NCBI GenBank assembly: GCA_944340905.1
Contig: CALVLT010000023.1
Coordinates: 1-32,156, forward strand
Length of the DNA: 32,156 nt
Direction: 5' to 3'
Origin: an uncultured Clostridia bacterium
GTDB taxonomy: Bacteria > Bacillota > Clostridia > Christensenellales > Borkfalkiaceae
Shown here: positions 6,673 to 13,419 of the stretch, piece after piece
How positions within the stretch are numbered: position 1 is the stretch's first letter
Layout of the letters: each line of letters opens with the position of its first letter
Position numbers and translations under genes: made by a program
The notes under the pieces: generated by a model
Told to the model about the DNA's origin: nothing
The model's database searches: none
The model's input: the letters and a program-made list of their open reading frames with translations, nothing else

Positions 6673-8169
6673 TCAGTACAAGAGCTGCGCCGTGTCCGGC
6701 AGGGAGAGCACCTTGGCGTTGTCGCCGCGCACGGTGTACTTTTCATACGCCCAATCCTCGTGCGGAATGAGGTACACCCGTTTTTCCGCCCAGCCGCCGC
6801 GCACGTCCTCCGAAAGATACCGCCCCGACAGGATATGTTTCATCAGGTCGCGGTTGCAGTCCACGACGGCAGCCGCATAGTCGTCGGCAAAGCGTTCGGC
6901 AATGTCCGCGCGAATGCTGACGGCGAGATAGAGATCGGAGAACACCGTGCCCAGCCCCGCGCAGTGACGGCAGGGCTGCAGGAAAAAATCCGCCGCATCG
7001 TTGTTGGTGCGCTTGCGCGTGAACATGGTCACGCACATATCCCCCATCGGCGCGACGCGGCACTTGGCGCGGTCGGGCGAGAGCGCCTGCGTGAGTGCCT
7101 CGTCCACGGCGGCACGGTGCTCCTCGTTTGCCATGTCGATAAAGTCCACGGCGACCAGCCCGCCGATGTTTCTCAGGCGCACCTGCCGCGCGATCTCGCG
7201 CGCGGCGGCAAGGTTGACCTCGAACACCGTGCTCTCCAGATCGCTGTCGCCGACAAATTTCCCCGTGTTGACGTCGATGACCGTCATCGCCTCCGTCTTG
7301 TCGATGACGAGATACCCGCCATTCTCCAGCTGCACGGTACGCGAGGCGAGCATGTGCAGCTGATCGGCGATGCCGTATTCGCGCATCATGCTCCGCTCCC
7401 CCGTGTACAGCTTGACGGTGCGCTCGGAAAGGTCGGGGCGCATGCGGGCAAGCTGCACGATCTTTTCATACATATCGCGCCCGCTCACATAGATATGGGT
7501 GACGCCGCCGCCTAAACTGTCGCGCATGACCCTGAGGGGCAGGTCGCATTCCCTGTGCACGGTGTCGCCCACCGCCGCCGACTGCGCCGAACGCTGCACC
7601 GAGCGCCATACGCGCTTCAAGTATTCCGATTCGATCTTCAGGTGCCGCCTGTCAACATCTTCCGCCGCCGTGCGCACGATGAACCCCGTGCCCTTTTCGC
7701 GCAGCTTGTCCGCCTCCCTCAGCAGCCGCTCGCGGACGGCGGGATCGGTGATCTTGCGCGAGATGCCCAGAAAGTCCGTCTGCGGCAGATAGATGAGCGT
7801 CTTGCCCACAAAGGAGAGATCGCACGTCACCTTTGCGCCCTTCGTTCCGCGCGGGGGCTTGACGATCTGCACCAGGATCTCGTCCCCCTCCCTGAGGTCG
7901 GGCGCGCGCACGGCGTTGCCCTCCCCGTCGTAAGAGGTGAAGAGCGCCGCCTTTTCGCCCAGCGGCAGATAGCAGTTGCGCTCCAGCCCGCAGGCGATGA
8001 ACGCCGCCTGCATGCCGGGAACGAGGTTGCACACCTTTCCCTTATAGATATTGCCCGTCAGCTCCGCGCCGTTGCCCTGCTCGAACGCCGCCTCGGCAAT
8101 TTTGCCGTCCTCCGCGTATACGGCGACCTGCGCGCCGCAGAAGCGGTCAAAAAACCATTCCTTCCTCAT
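6673..8169 (-). CDS. rng: Ribonuclease E/G family endoribonuclease
   Basis: 498 residues, close to RNase G length. The N-terminal S1 RNA-binding domain starts around residue 37 (LTGNIYKGKV...MQAAFI). The DNase I-like catalytic part contains MTVIDVNTGKF (D299) and GLVAVDFIDM (D342/D345), which match the Mg-binding aspartates of RNase E. CRHC at 400-403 matches the zinc-link that dimerises the enzyme. It cleaves single-stranded RNA in mRNA decay and rRNA processing. It lacks the long C-terminal scaffold of enterobacterial RNase E. ATG 8169 is preferred because family proteins begin near MRKEW; a GTG at 8211 is also in frame and neither has a strong ribosome site. The leader contains a CCCCGTTACAGGGG hairpin. 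The TIR gene follows on the same strand. Confidence 0.93.
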   Translation of the reverse strand: MRKEWFFDRFCGAQVAVYAEDGKIAEAAFEQGNGAELTGNIYKGKVCNLVPGMQAAFIACGLERNCYLPLGEKAALFTSYDGEGNAVRAPDLREGDEILVQIVKPPRGTKGAKVTCDLSFVGKTLIYLPQTDFLGISRKITDPAVRERLLREADKLREKGTGFIVRTAAEDVDRRHLKIESEYLKRVWRSVQRSAQSAAVGDTVHRECDLPLRVMRDSLGGGVTHIYVSGRDMYEKIVQLARMRPDLSERTVKLYTGERSMMREYGIADQLHMLASRTVQLENGGYLVIDKTEAMTVIDVNTGKFVGDSDLESTVFEVNLAAAREIARQVRLRNIGGLVAVDFIDMANEEHRAAVDEALTQALSPDRAKCRVAPMGDMCVTMFTRKRTNNDAADFFLQPCRHCAGLGTVFSDLYLAVSIRADIAERFADDYAAAVVDCNRDLMKHILSGRYLSEDVRGGWAEKRVYLIPHEDWAYEKYTVRGDNAKVLSLPDTAQLLY

Positions 8170-8223
8170 CCGGAAACGTACCCTTTTCTCCCCTGTAACG
8201 GGGTTCTTCACAATGTTTTTACT

Positions 8224-8252
8224 ATTGTATCACACATGGCAATATTTTTCAA
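8224..8252 (-). promoter_or_regulatory. Promoter of the RNase E/G gene
   Basis: Minus strand: TTGAAA, a 17-base spacer, TACAAT. It lies immediately beyond the end of the spoIVFB-like gene, so RNase E/G and the TIR gene probably form their own unit. Confidence 0.65.
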
Positions 8253-8266
8253 GTATTTTTGAAATT

Positions 8267-9109
8267 TCAGAAATGCGGCAGCAGCTCGCCGAGCGGCGTG
8301 CTCCACCTGCCCTCCTGCACGGCGCGCAGATATTCCGCCTCCGTCAGCTCCCCCAGAAACTCCCCGCCCGTGAAGAGCACGAGCACGAGATACCTCTCCT
8401 CCCGCAGGTGACGGAAGGCATCCTGCACCGTCTTTTCGGCGCTGATGACAACGCGCCGCTCCTCCAGCCCGCGCGCAAGGCCCTTGTCCCGCGTGAAGGT
8501 CATGCGCGCATACCGCCCGCCGCCGAACGCGCCCGCCGCCAGCAGCACGCAAAAGATGAGCGCCGTCCATGCGGGGCGGGAAAAGCAGGTCCACACGAAG
8601 TAGGCGAGCACCCCCGCCGCACTCAGCAGGGTGACGGCGCGGCAGATGCGCCCCGCGCGGCGCTCCCCCAGCGGGGACAGGAGCAGATGCAGCATCCTGC
8701 CCCCGTCCAGCGGGTATGCGGGCAGAAGATTGACCAGAAAGAGGGAAAAGGAGACCTGCGCCGCCGTATCGGTATACGGGTACGTCTCGGGAAAGAGCCA
8801 CCACAGGGCGACGAAAGCGAGCGCCGTGGCGGCGTTGGCGAGCGGCCCCGCCGCGAGCACGGCAAGTTCCTGCCGCTTTCCGATGCCCGAGATGTCCCCC
8901 GAGAGCACGGCGCCGTAGGGCATGAGCACCAGCCGATCGAGCGCAAACCCGTACCTGCGCGCGGCAAACGCGTGGGCGCATTCGTGCTCGAGCGCGGCGA
9001 GCGCCGCGGCGAGAAAGAGAAGAAGGTCCCCCGTGAAGGCAGAGGCAAGCCCCGCCGCCAGAAAGAGCGGATGGATGCGCAGGCGCAGCTTTTTTTCAGC
9101 TCCAGGCAA
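8267..9109 (-). CDS. spoIVFB: SpoIVFB-like M50 intramembrane metalloprotease
   Basis: 280 residues with several membrane segments. The zinc site HECAH is at 42-46 inside the first hydrophobic block, and the third ligand motif NLLPAYPLDGGR (127-138, D135) is the M50 counterpart of NPDG. The C-terminal ~60 residues look like a single CBS-type domain, as in B. subtilis SpoIVFB, which cleaves pro-sigma-K during sporulation. TTG 9109 is the start: it has GGGGGAA just upstream and overlaps the 3' end of the preceding gene by 14 bases, which suggests translational coupling. The partner upstream has the plan of SpoIVFA. Another M50 site-2 protease role is possible, but the gene pair makes the sporulation reading likely. 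Confidence 0.88.
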   Translation of the reverse strand: MPGAEKKLRLRIHPLFLAAGLASAFTGDLLLFLAAALAALEHECAHAFAARRYGFALDRLVLMPYGAVLSGDISGIGKRQELAVLAAGPLANAATALAFVALWWLFPETYPYTDTAAQVSFSLFLVNLLPAYPLDGGRMLHLLLSPLGERRAGRICRAVTLLSAAGVLAYFVWTCFSRPAWTALIFCVLLAAGAFGGGRYARMTFTRDKGLARGLEERRVVISAEKTVQDAFRHLREERYLVLVLFTGGEFLGELTEAEYLRAVQEGRWSTPLGELLPHF

Positions 9110-9824
9110 GCGTTCCCCCTTCCACGCTCACGCAGTCCAGAAGGCTGCCGTTCTCATAGAAGGTGACGCGCACGGGGTGCGTTCCGTCCGTATAGGCGAG
9201 CGGCACGTTGCTGCGCACGCTGTCCCCCACCGCAAAATACACATTCGTCAGACCGCTCATGACGGTGGAAAAGGAATCGGAGTGTCTGAGTTCCACCGTG
9301 TAGCCGTTCTCGGCATCGCCGTTGACGGCGGCGACTTCCCCTTCGCAGGGCGCATACACCGAACATGCCGCAGTGAAGGACAGGACGCCCGTATCGGAGA
9401 CCGCCAGCTCGACGTCGGTATACTCGTTGACGACGGGCGAGAGCGTGAAGTCCTCGTACGTGCGCGTGTCCGCCGTGTCCGCCGTGCCCGTCCACAGCCC
9501 GCGCACGAAGGTGTTGATGGCGCTGTCCGTCATGAAAATGTTCGTGAGGAAGATGGTCGCGCACAGCGCGCAGACCGCAATGAATTCCCCCCACAGCACG
9601 CGGCGGGGGAGCTTTGCCCGTCTGTCCTGCACCGGCACCTCCCGCTCGATGGGCGTGCTCTGCGCATACGCGGGGTCCTGCGCCTCCACGCGGTCGTTCA
9701 CCGTCTCCACGACCTGTTCGGCAAGGTCATCGCCCTTTGCACGCTTTTTGCGCTCCCTGCGGTTGACTGTCACCGTCTCCACCGGGATCTCCAGCATCTC
9801 GGCATAACTGAGTTCTTCGTTCAT
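9096..9824 (-). CDS. SpoIVFA-like membrane protein with degenerate LytM (M23) domain
   Basis: 242 residues: a charged cytoplasmic N terminus (1-~88), one membrane segment (around EFIAVCALCATIFLTNIF), then an extracytoplasmic region ending in an M23/LytM-like fold (SVYAPCEGEVAAVNG, GYTVELRHSDSFSTVMSGL, VYFAVGDSVRSNVPLAYT). The metal-binding His/Asp set of active M23 enzymes is not evident, so it is probably non-catalytic, as in SpoIVFA, which anchors and regulates SpoIVFB at the forespore membrane. ATG 9824 follows GAGGTG by 6 bases. It overlaps the protease gene by 14 bases. A sigma-E-like -10 lies upstream at 9876-9883. Confidence 0.8.
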   Translation of the reverse strand: MNEELSYAEMLEIPVETVTVNRRERKKRAKGDDLAEQVVETVNDRVEAQDPAYAQSTPIEREVPVQDRRAKLPRRVLWGEFIAVCALCATIFLTNIFMTDSAINTFVRGLWTGTADTADTRTYEDFTLSPVVNEYTDVELAVSDTGVLSFTAACSVYAPCEGEVAAVNGDAENGYTVELRHSDSFSTVMSGLTNVYFAVGDSVRSNVPLAYTDGTHPVRVTFYENGSLLDCVSVEGGTLAWS

Positions 9825-9875
9825 ACCCACACCTCTTGATGAATTCTCGGGCGGACTTCTCCGCCAAGCTATCAT

Positions 9876-9883
9876 AATGTATG
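9876..9883 (-). promoter_or_regulatory. Possible sigma-E -10 element for the spoIVFA/FB-like pair
   Basis: Minus strand CATACATT, close to the sigma-E -10 consensus CATACAnT. The expected -35 region (TTCTAAAC) is a weak match, so this is tentative. Confidence 0.4.
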
Positions 9884-9905
9884 CCGTGAAATGCGCGTTT
9901 AGAAG

Positions 9906-9936
9906 AAAAAAACGCTGTCGAACAACGTCGGCAGCG
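9906..9936 (-). terminator. Terminator after the Dabb gene
   Basis: Minus strand CGCTG-CCGA...TCGA-CAGCG stem followed by seven T (9912-9906). Two smaller hairpins lie between it and the Dabb stop codon. Confidence 0.8.
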
Positions 9937-9975
9937 CGTCAGATCGTGCGGATCTGCAAAAACAGGCCGTGCGCC

Positions 9976-10275
9976 TCAGGGCGCATCTACTTCAAAATCC
10001 ACGGAGACGGACTTTGCGGTATCCGTCACCGCATGCATATACGGCTTGACGGTATGGGCGTGATAGCCCTGCGTCTGGTAGCGTTCGAGCGCGGCAAAGT
10101 CCGCGAGCGTGACGATGAGCACAAGGTCATACGAGCGCGCGCTGTGCAGGGCGTCGACGCCCGCTTCCACCGCGAGCGCCGTCTCCTCCCTGCCCCGCAT
10201 GGACAGGAGCATCTGCCGCGCCTCCTGCGCGCTGCAGCCCTCTTTCATCTTGAAACATACGATGTGACGGATCAT
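9976..10275 (-). CDS. Dabb-family (stress-responsive A/B barrel) protein
   Basis: 99 residues, the usual size of a single Dabb domain: MIRHIVCFKMKEG at the start, then SYDLVLIVTLADFAALERYQ, then HTVKPYMHAVTD with the conserved H-x-K/R-x-Y/F-type end. Dabb proteins form ferredoxin-like dimers; the substrate or role here is unknown. ATG 10275 follows GGGAGGAA by about 5 bases. It lies 37 bases after the cysteine desulfurase stop, so read-through from that gene is likely, although a TACAAT lies upstream. A terminator follows. Confidence 0.88.
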   Translation of the reverse strand: MIRHIVCFKMKEGCSAQEARQMLLSMRGREETALAVEAGVDALHSARSYDLVLIVTLADFAALERYQTQGYHAHTVKPYMHAVTDTAKSVSVDFEVDAP

Positions 10276-10312
10276 ATCGTTCCTCCCGATTATTGTAAAA
10301 TGTCGCAGAAAA

Positions 10313-11425
10313 TCAGATACGTATCATCTTTTTGTAACTCTCTATGACGATCTCGGCGGCGGAGCATGCCTCTTCCTGCGTGGTGGTCATGCCGAAGGAG
10401 AACCGCACGCCGCGCAGCGCCTCCTCCTGCGGGCGCCCCATCGCCATGAGAACGTGGGAGGGGCGGGTGCTGTGCGCCGAGCATGCCGCTCCGCCCGAAC
10501 AGGCGACGCCCGCCAGATCGAGTACGCTCAGCAGGGCAGGACCACCGCGGGCAAACGTGAGATGGGAGATGTTGGGTGCGCGGCGCTCCCCGTCCACCCT
10601 GACTTCCCCGCCTAATTCGCTCAAAATGCGCTGCTCGAACGCATCGCGCAGCGAACCCGTATGCCGCACGAACGCGCCGCGTTCCTCCTGCGCAAGGCGC
10701 AGGGCGCATGCAAACCCGACCGCGCCCGCCACGTTGGAGGTGCCTGCGCGCAGGCCGCGCTCCTGTTCGCCGCCCGCGATGAGCGCCGAGAGCGGCACGC
10801 CCTTTTTCACGACGAGCACGCCCACCCCCTTCGGCCCGCCCGCCTTGTGCGCGGAAAGGGAGAGTGCATCGCAACAGCGCGCGATCTCCTTCAGATCGCA
10901 CGAACAGGCCGCCTGCACGCAGTCGGAAAAGAAGTACGCTCCGCCGTCATGGGCGACAGCGGCAAGCTCCGCCACGGGCTGCACGCAGCCCGTCTCATTG
11001 TTGACTGCCATCACGCACACCAGCGACATGCCCCCCTCGCGTGCGAGCGCATCGCGGACATGGCCGGGGGATACGATGCCGTCCTCCCCTACGCGGCAGA
11101 CGGCGGCGCTGCGGCGGGAGGCGGGCGTGAGCAGGGCGGTGTGCTCGATGGGCGAGACCAGAATGCCGCCGTCCGCATCGCGGGCGATGCCGCCCGCCGC
11201 CCAGTTGTCCGCCTCCGTTCCGCCCGAGGTGAAGTACACTTCGTAGGGCGCGACGCCCAGCACGGCGGCGATCTCATCGCGCGCCGCGCGCAGCGCGAGC
11301 GCCGCCTGCCGCCCGAGCGCGTGCAGGGAATCGGCGTTCCCGAACTGCTGCGTCAGATAGGGCAGCATGGCGTCCAGCACTTCCCGCCGCACGGGGGAGG
11401 TCGCCGCATAGTCGAGATAGATCAT
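10313..11425 (-). CDS. Cysteine desulfurase (NifS/IscS-like, class V aminotransferase)
   Basis: 370 residues. The N terminus MIYLDYAATSPV is typical. PLP-site residues are SGGTEADN (67-74), H95, NNETG (142-146), the SDCVQ aspartate (D168) and the Schiff-base lysine K194 in SAHKAGGPKG. The active-site loop ACSGGAACSAHSTRPSHVL carries the persulfide cysteine C315. It removes sulfur from cysteine for Fe-S clusters or tRNA thiolation. No iscU-like scaffold or thiI follows. The ATG at 11425 overlaps the tcdA stop as ATGA, so translation is coupled. In E. coli csdA lies near csdL/tcdA, so pairing of a desulfurase with TcdA has precedent. An in-frame reading extends upstream through tcdA, but only this start fits the family. 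Confidence 0.93.
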   Translation of the reverse strand: MIYLDYAATSPVRREVLDAMLPYLTQQFGNADSLHALGRQAALALRAARDEIAAVLGVAPYEVYFTSGGTEADNWAAGGIARDADGGILVSPIEHTALLTPASRRSAAVCRVGEDGIVSPGHVRDALAREGGMSLVCVMAVNNETGCVQPVAELAAVAHDGGAYFFSDCVQAACSCDLKEIARCCDALSLSAHKAGGPKGVGVLVVKKGVPLSALIAGGEQERGLRAGTSNVAGAVGFACALRLAQEERGAFVRHTGSLRDAFEQRILSELGGEVRVDGERRAPNISHLTFARGGPALLSVLDLAGVACSGGAACSAHSTRPSHVLMAMGRPQEEALRGVRFSFGMTTTQEEACSAAEIVIESYKKMIRI

Positions 11426-12102
11426 TTGACAAGTTCTCCGATGATATGGCCCGCCATCAGAAGTCCCATGACGGGAGGGACGCAGGGAAGGGAGCCGACC
11501 GTGTCCGCGCAGGGCGGGGCGGGCAGTTCGTCCGACCAGACGACGGGCAGGTGCTCGACGCCCCGTTTTTTCAGTTCCCTGCGCAGCACGCGCGCCAGAG
11601 GATCGGTGTGCGTCCCGGCAAGGTCGCTCACGCGGAAGGCGGAGGCATCCAGCTTGTTCCCTGCCCCCATCGCCGAGATGACGGGCGTCCCCGCCGCCTG
11701 CGCCGTGCAGATCAGGTGCACCTTCGCCGTCACGTTGTCGATGCAGTCGGCAATATAGTCGTATTCCCCCACGGGGAACAGGTGCGCCGTCTCGGGCAGA
11801 TAGAAGAGCGTGTGCGCCCGGACGTCGCAGGCGGGAAAGATGTCGAGCACGCGCTCGCGCATCACCTCCGTCTTCGCGCGTCCGAGGGTGGAGTGCAGCG
11901 CAACGAGCTGGCGGTTGAGATTGCTCTCCTCCACGGTATCCTTGTCGATGAGGGCGAGGTGCCCCACACCCGCCCGCGCGAGCGCCTCCGCGCACCAGCT
12001 GCCCACGCCGCCCAGCCCGAACACGGCAACGCGGCTTTGGTTGAGTTTTTCCACGCCCTCCGCGCCCAAAAGCTGCGCGGTGCGGCAAAACTGCTCCTGC
12101 AT
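11422..12102 (-). CDS. tcdA: tRNA threonylcarbamoyladenosine dehydratase (ThiF/E1-like)
   Basis: 226 residues. The E1-like Rossmann core has VAVFGLGGVGSWCAEALARA (25-44), LIDKDTVEESNLNRQ (51-65) and CIDNVTAKVHLI, matching TcdA/CsdL/YgdL, which cyclises t6A37 of ANN-reading tRNAs to ct6A using ATP. The C-terminal Cys-containing region (LPCVPPVMGLL) is also present. An in-frame start at 12183 lies in repeat DNA upstream of the promoter, so ATG 12102 is used; it fits the family start (QEQFCRTAQLLG). There is no Shine-Dalgarno sequence, and the -10 box ends six bases before ATG, so the message is probably leaderless. It is coupled to the desulfurase by ATGA. Confidence 0.92.
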   Translation of the reverse strand: MQEQFCRTAQLLGAEGVEKLNQSRVAVFGLGGVGSWCAEALARAGVGHLALIDKDTVEESNLNRQLVALHSTLGRAKTEVMRERVLDIFPACDVRAHTLFYLPETAHLFPVGEYDYIADCIDNVTAKVHLICTAQAAGTPVISAMGAGNKLDASAFRVSDLAGTHTDPLARVLRRELKKRGVEHLPVVWSDELPAPPCADTVGSLPCVPPVMGLLMAGHIIGELVK

Positions 12103-12108
12103 GCCTCT

Positions 12109-12137
12109 ATTATAATGCAGCAGAACAAAATTGTCAA
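12109..12137 (-). promoter_or_regulatory. Consensus promoter of tcdA
   Basis: Minus strand TTGACA (12137-12132), 17-base spacer, TATAAT (12114-12109): a perfect sigma-A promoter. Only AGAGGC separates the -10 from ATG, so +1 falls at or next to the start codon. Confidence 0.9.
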
Positions 12138-12160
12138 AAGAAAACAAATCTTGAATGTAC

Positions 12161-12290
12161 AATCCCCCCTGTCCTGCGGACATCCCCCCTTAAAACAAGT
12201 GTTAAGGGGGGCGAATTGCTTTTTTGTGCCCCTAAGACAATGTACGGGGGATTCTTCGTCGCCTTCGGCTCCTCTGAATGACGGTTGACG
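12161..12290. repeat. Dispersed repeat unit, copy at the tcdA promoter
   Basis: The palindromic module (12161-12211, CCCCCCTTAA/TTAAGGGGGG hairpin) is followed by the CCCCTAAGACAATGTA module and GGGGGATTCTTC, then GAATGACGGTTGACGGACA. Order and orientation match 3922-4075 and 27189-27320. It lies only about 24 bases beyond the tcdA -35 box. Confidence 0.85.
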
Positions 12291-12301
12291 GACACCCTTG
12301 C

Positions 12302-12469
12302 TACAATTACGTGGCAAAAGGCGTCACTGCGTTATGCCTTTTGCGCCCCTGTTTGCCGCTCACGCGGCTTACGGGGAAAGGTGAATGCGCGGGCGCTATA
12401 ACTGTTGCCATTGCCCGCGCAGAGGAAAACCCGCGGTCAGCCAAAGGCGTGCCCGCGGGTTTTCTTTTC
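12302..12469 (+). ncRNA. Candidate small RNA, element R2
   Basis: An extended -10 TGCTACAAT (TACAAT at 12302-12307) precedes four hairpins: GCAAAAGGC/GCCTTTTGC (12314-12344), GCCGC/GCGGC (12355-12368), GCGCGGGC/GCCCGCGC (12387-12420) and GAAAACCCGCGG/CCGCGGGTTTTC (12425-12464), the last followed by TTTT as a terminator would be. No start codon with a ribosome site or plausible protein occurs. The segment GGTGAATGCG...GCGC...AGA(T)GGAAAAC is shared with 31827-31881. Transcription is inferred from promoter- and terminator-like sequence only. Confidence 0.5.
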
Positions 12470-12479
12470 CATCACGACG

Positions 12480-12505
12480 TTTTTCCGCGTCAGTTCGCGG
12501 AAAAA
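12480..12505. other. Strong hairpin downstream of the APH-fold kinase gene
   Basis: TTTTTCCGCG/CGCGGAAAAA with a six-base loop lies 11 bases past the kinase stop. It has no free U-run on either side, so it may stabilise or partly terminate converging transcripts. Confidence 0.5.
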
Positions 12506-12515
12506 TGTGTGAACT

Positions 12516-13256
12516 TTATTGCCAATCGCACACGTTGACCCACTTGTCGAGGAATTCCTTCTCCTCCGGCTTGCCCTTGACGGACTGGGACGCCGCGACG
12601 ATGGGAAGAATGCGCTGCACGTACTGAATGGCGGTATCCGTCTTGGCGCAGAAGAGGTTGAGATACTTTTCCGCAAGCGCGTCCTTGCCCTGCAGTTTGA
12701 AGATGAGATAGGTGCGCGCCGCGTCCGCCGAGCCGTTGCCCTGCGTGGCGTGCGACCAGTCGACGATATAGGGCGTGCCGTCCTTGGTGATGATGATGTT
12801 GCTGGGCTGGAAATCGCCGTGGCAGAGCTTGTTGTGGCGGGGCAGCCCGTTCAGCCGCGTGTGCAGATCGTAGCGCACGGTGGCGGGATAGGCGCTCGAG
12901 GAAATTTTCATGTGCATCTTGTCGCGCAGGTGGCCGAGAAGGGGCACGCGCTCCTTGCTCATGCGGATCTGCAGATCGACAAAGAAGTTGAGATACTCAT
13001 CCTCCTTTTCGGGGTGTTTGAGCATGAGCGCTTCCAGCGTCTCGCCCTCGATCAGCTCGCGCACGATCGCCCACCTGCCGTCCACGACGGTGACGGCAAG
13101 GACCTTGGGGATGTTGAGAGCGGTCTCCTCCACGCGCGCCTGGTTGAGCGCCTCGTTGAGAATGTTCGCCTTGGAATAGCTCTCGTCGAACGACTTGATG
13201 AGCTTATCCCCGTCGCGGTAAAACTTCTTGCCTGCGCTTTCATAAATGAGTTCCAT
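12516..13256 (-). CDS. Aminoglycoside-phosphotransferase-fold kinase of unknown substrate
   Basis: 246 residues of the APH/choline-kinase fold. The Brenner motif LCHGDFQPSNIIITKDG and the metal site YIVDWSHATQGNGSADAART are intact, so it is probably an active small-molecule kinase. The N-lobe is short (KFYRDGDKLIKSF; E in the ANILNEAL helix) and the hinge reads VRELIEGETLEAL. It resembles clostridial phosphotransferases annotated only at family level; nothing here supports an antibiotic substrate. ATG 13256 follows AAGGAGGA. It is a single gene with its own promoter at 13313-13341. Confidence 0.85.
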   Translation of the reverse strand: MELIYESAGKKFYRDGDKLIKSFDESYSKANILNEALNQARVEETALNIPKVLAVTVVDGRWAIVRELIEGETLEALMLKHPEKEDEYLNFFVDLQIRMSKERVPLLGHLRDKMHMKISSSAYPATVRYDLHTRLNGLPRHNKLCHGDFQPSNIIITKDGTPYIVDWSHATQGNGSADAARTYLIFKLQGKDALAEKYLNLFCAKTDTAIQYVQRILPIVAASQSVKGKPEEKEFLDKWVNVCDWQ

Positions 13257-13312
13257 AGTTACAAATCCTCCTTATCCGCGGGGATTTATCCCGCAATGCT
13301 TTTCCATAGCAT

Positions 13313-13341
13313 ATTATAAACGATTCTCGGGCGGATGTAAA
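13313..13341 (-). promoter_or_regulatory. Promoter of the APH-fold kinase gene
   Basis: Minus strand TTTACA, 17-base spacer, TATAAT; leader of about 50 bases. Confidence 0.8.
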
Positions 13342-13373
13342 TACCTTTTCGGAAAATTTTCGGGCGGATTGTG

Positions 13374-13404
13374 CAAAAAAACGCCGCGGCGGCCGCCGCG
13401 GCGC
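13374..13404 (-). terminator. Terminator after the acidic membrane protein gene
   Basis: The palindrome CGCCGCGGC-GGCC-GCCGCGGCG is followed on the minus strand by seven or more T (13381-13375). Confidence 0.9.
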
Positions 13405-13419
13405 ATGATACATGAGAAG

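Noticed and set aside
10313-12088. One 591-residue reading as a fused protein
   Set aside because: The N-terminal part is a shifted-frame reading of tcdA; the family start of the desulfurase is at 11425.
12103-12183. Longer tcdA start at 12183
   Set aside because: It would place the perfect promoter inside the coding region and add residues read from the repeat.
12308-12469. 6S RNA, RNase P RNA, tmRNA or SRP RNA
   Set aside because: The conserved cores of these RNAs were not found; the element is a string of short hairpins.
12516-13256. Aminoglycoside resistance gene
   Set aside because: Only the general APH fold is visible; nothing points to an antibiotic substrate or a mobile context.
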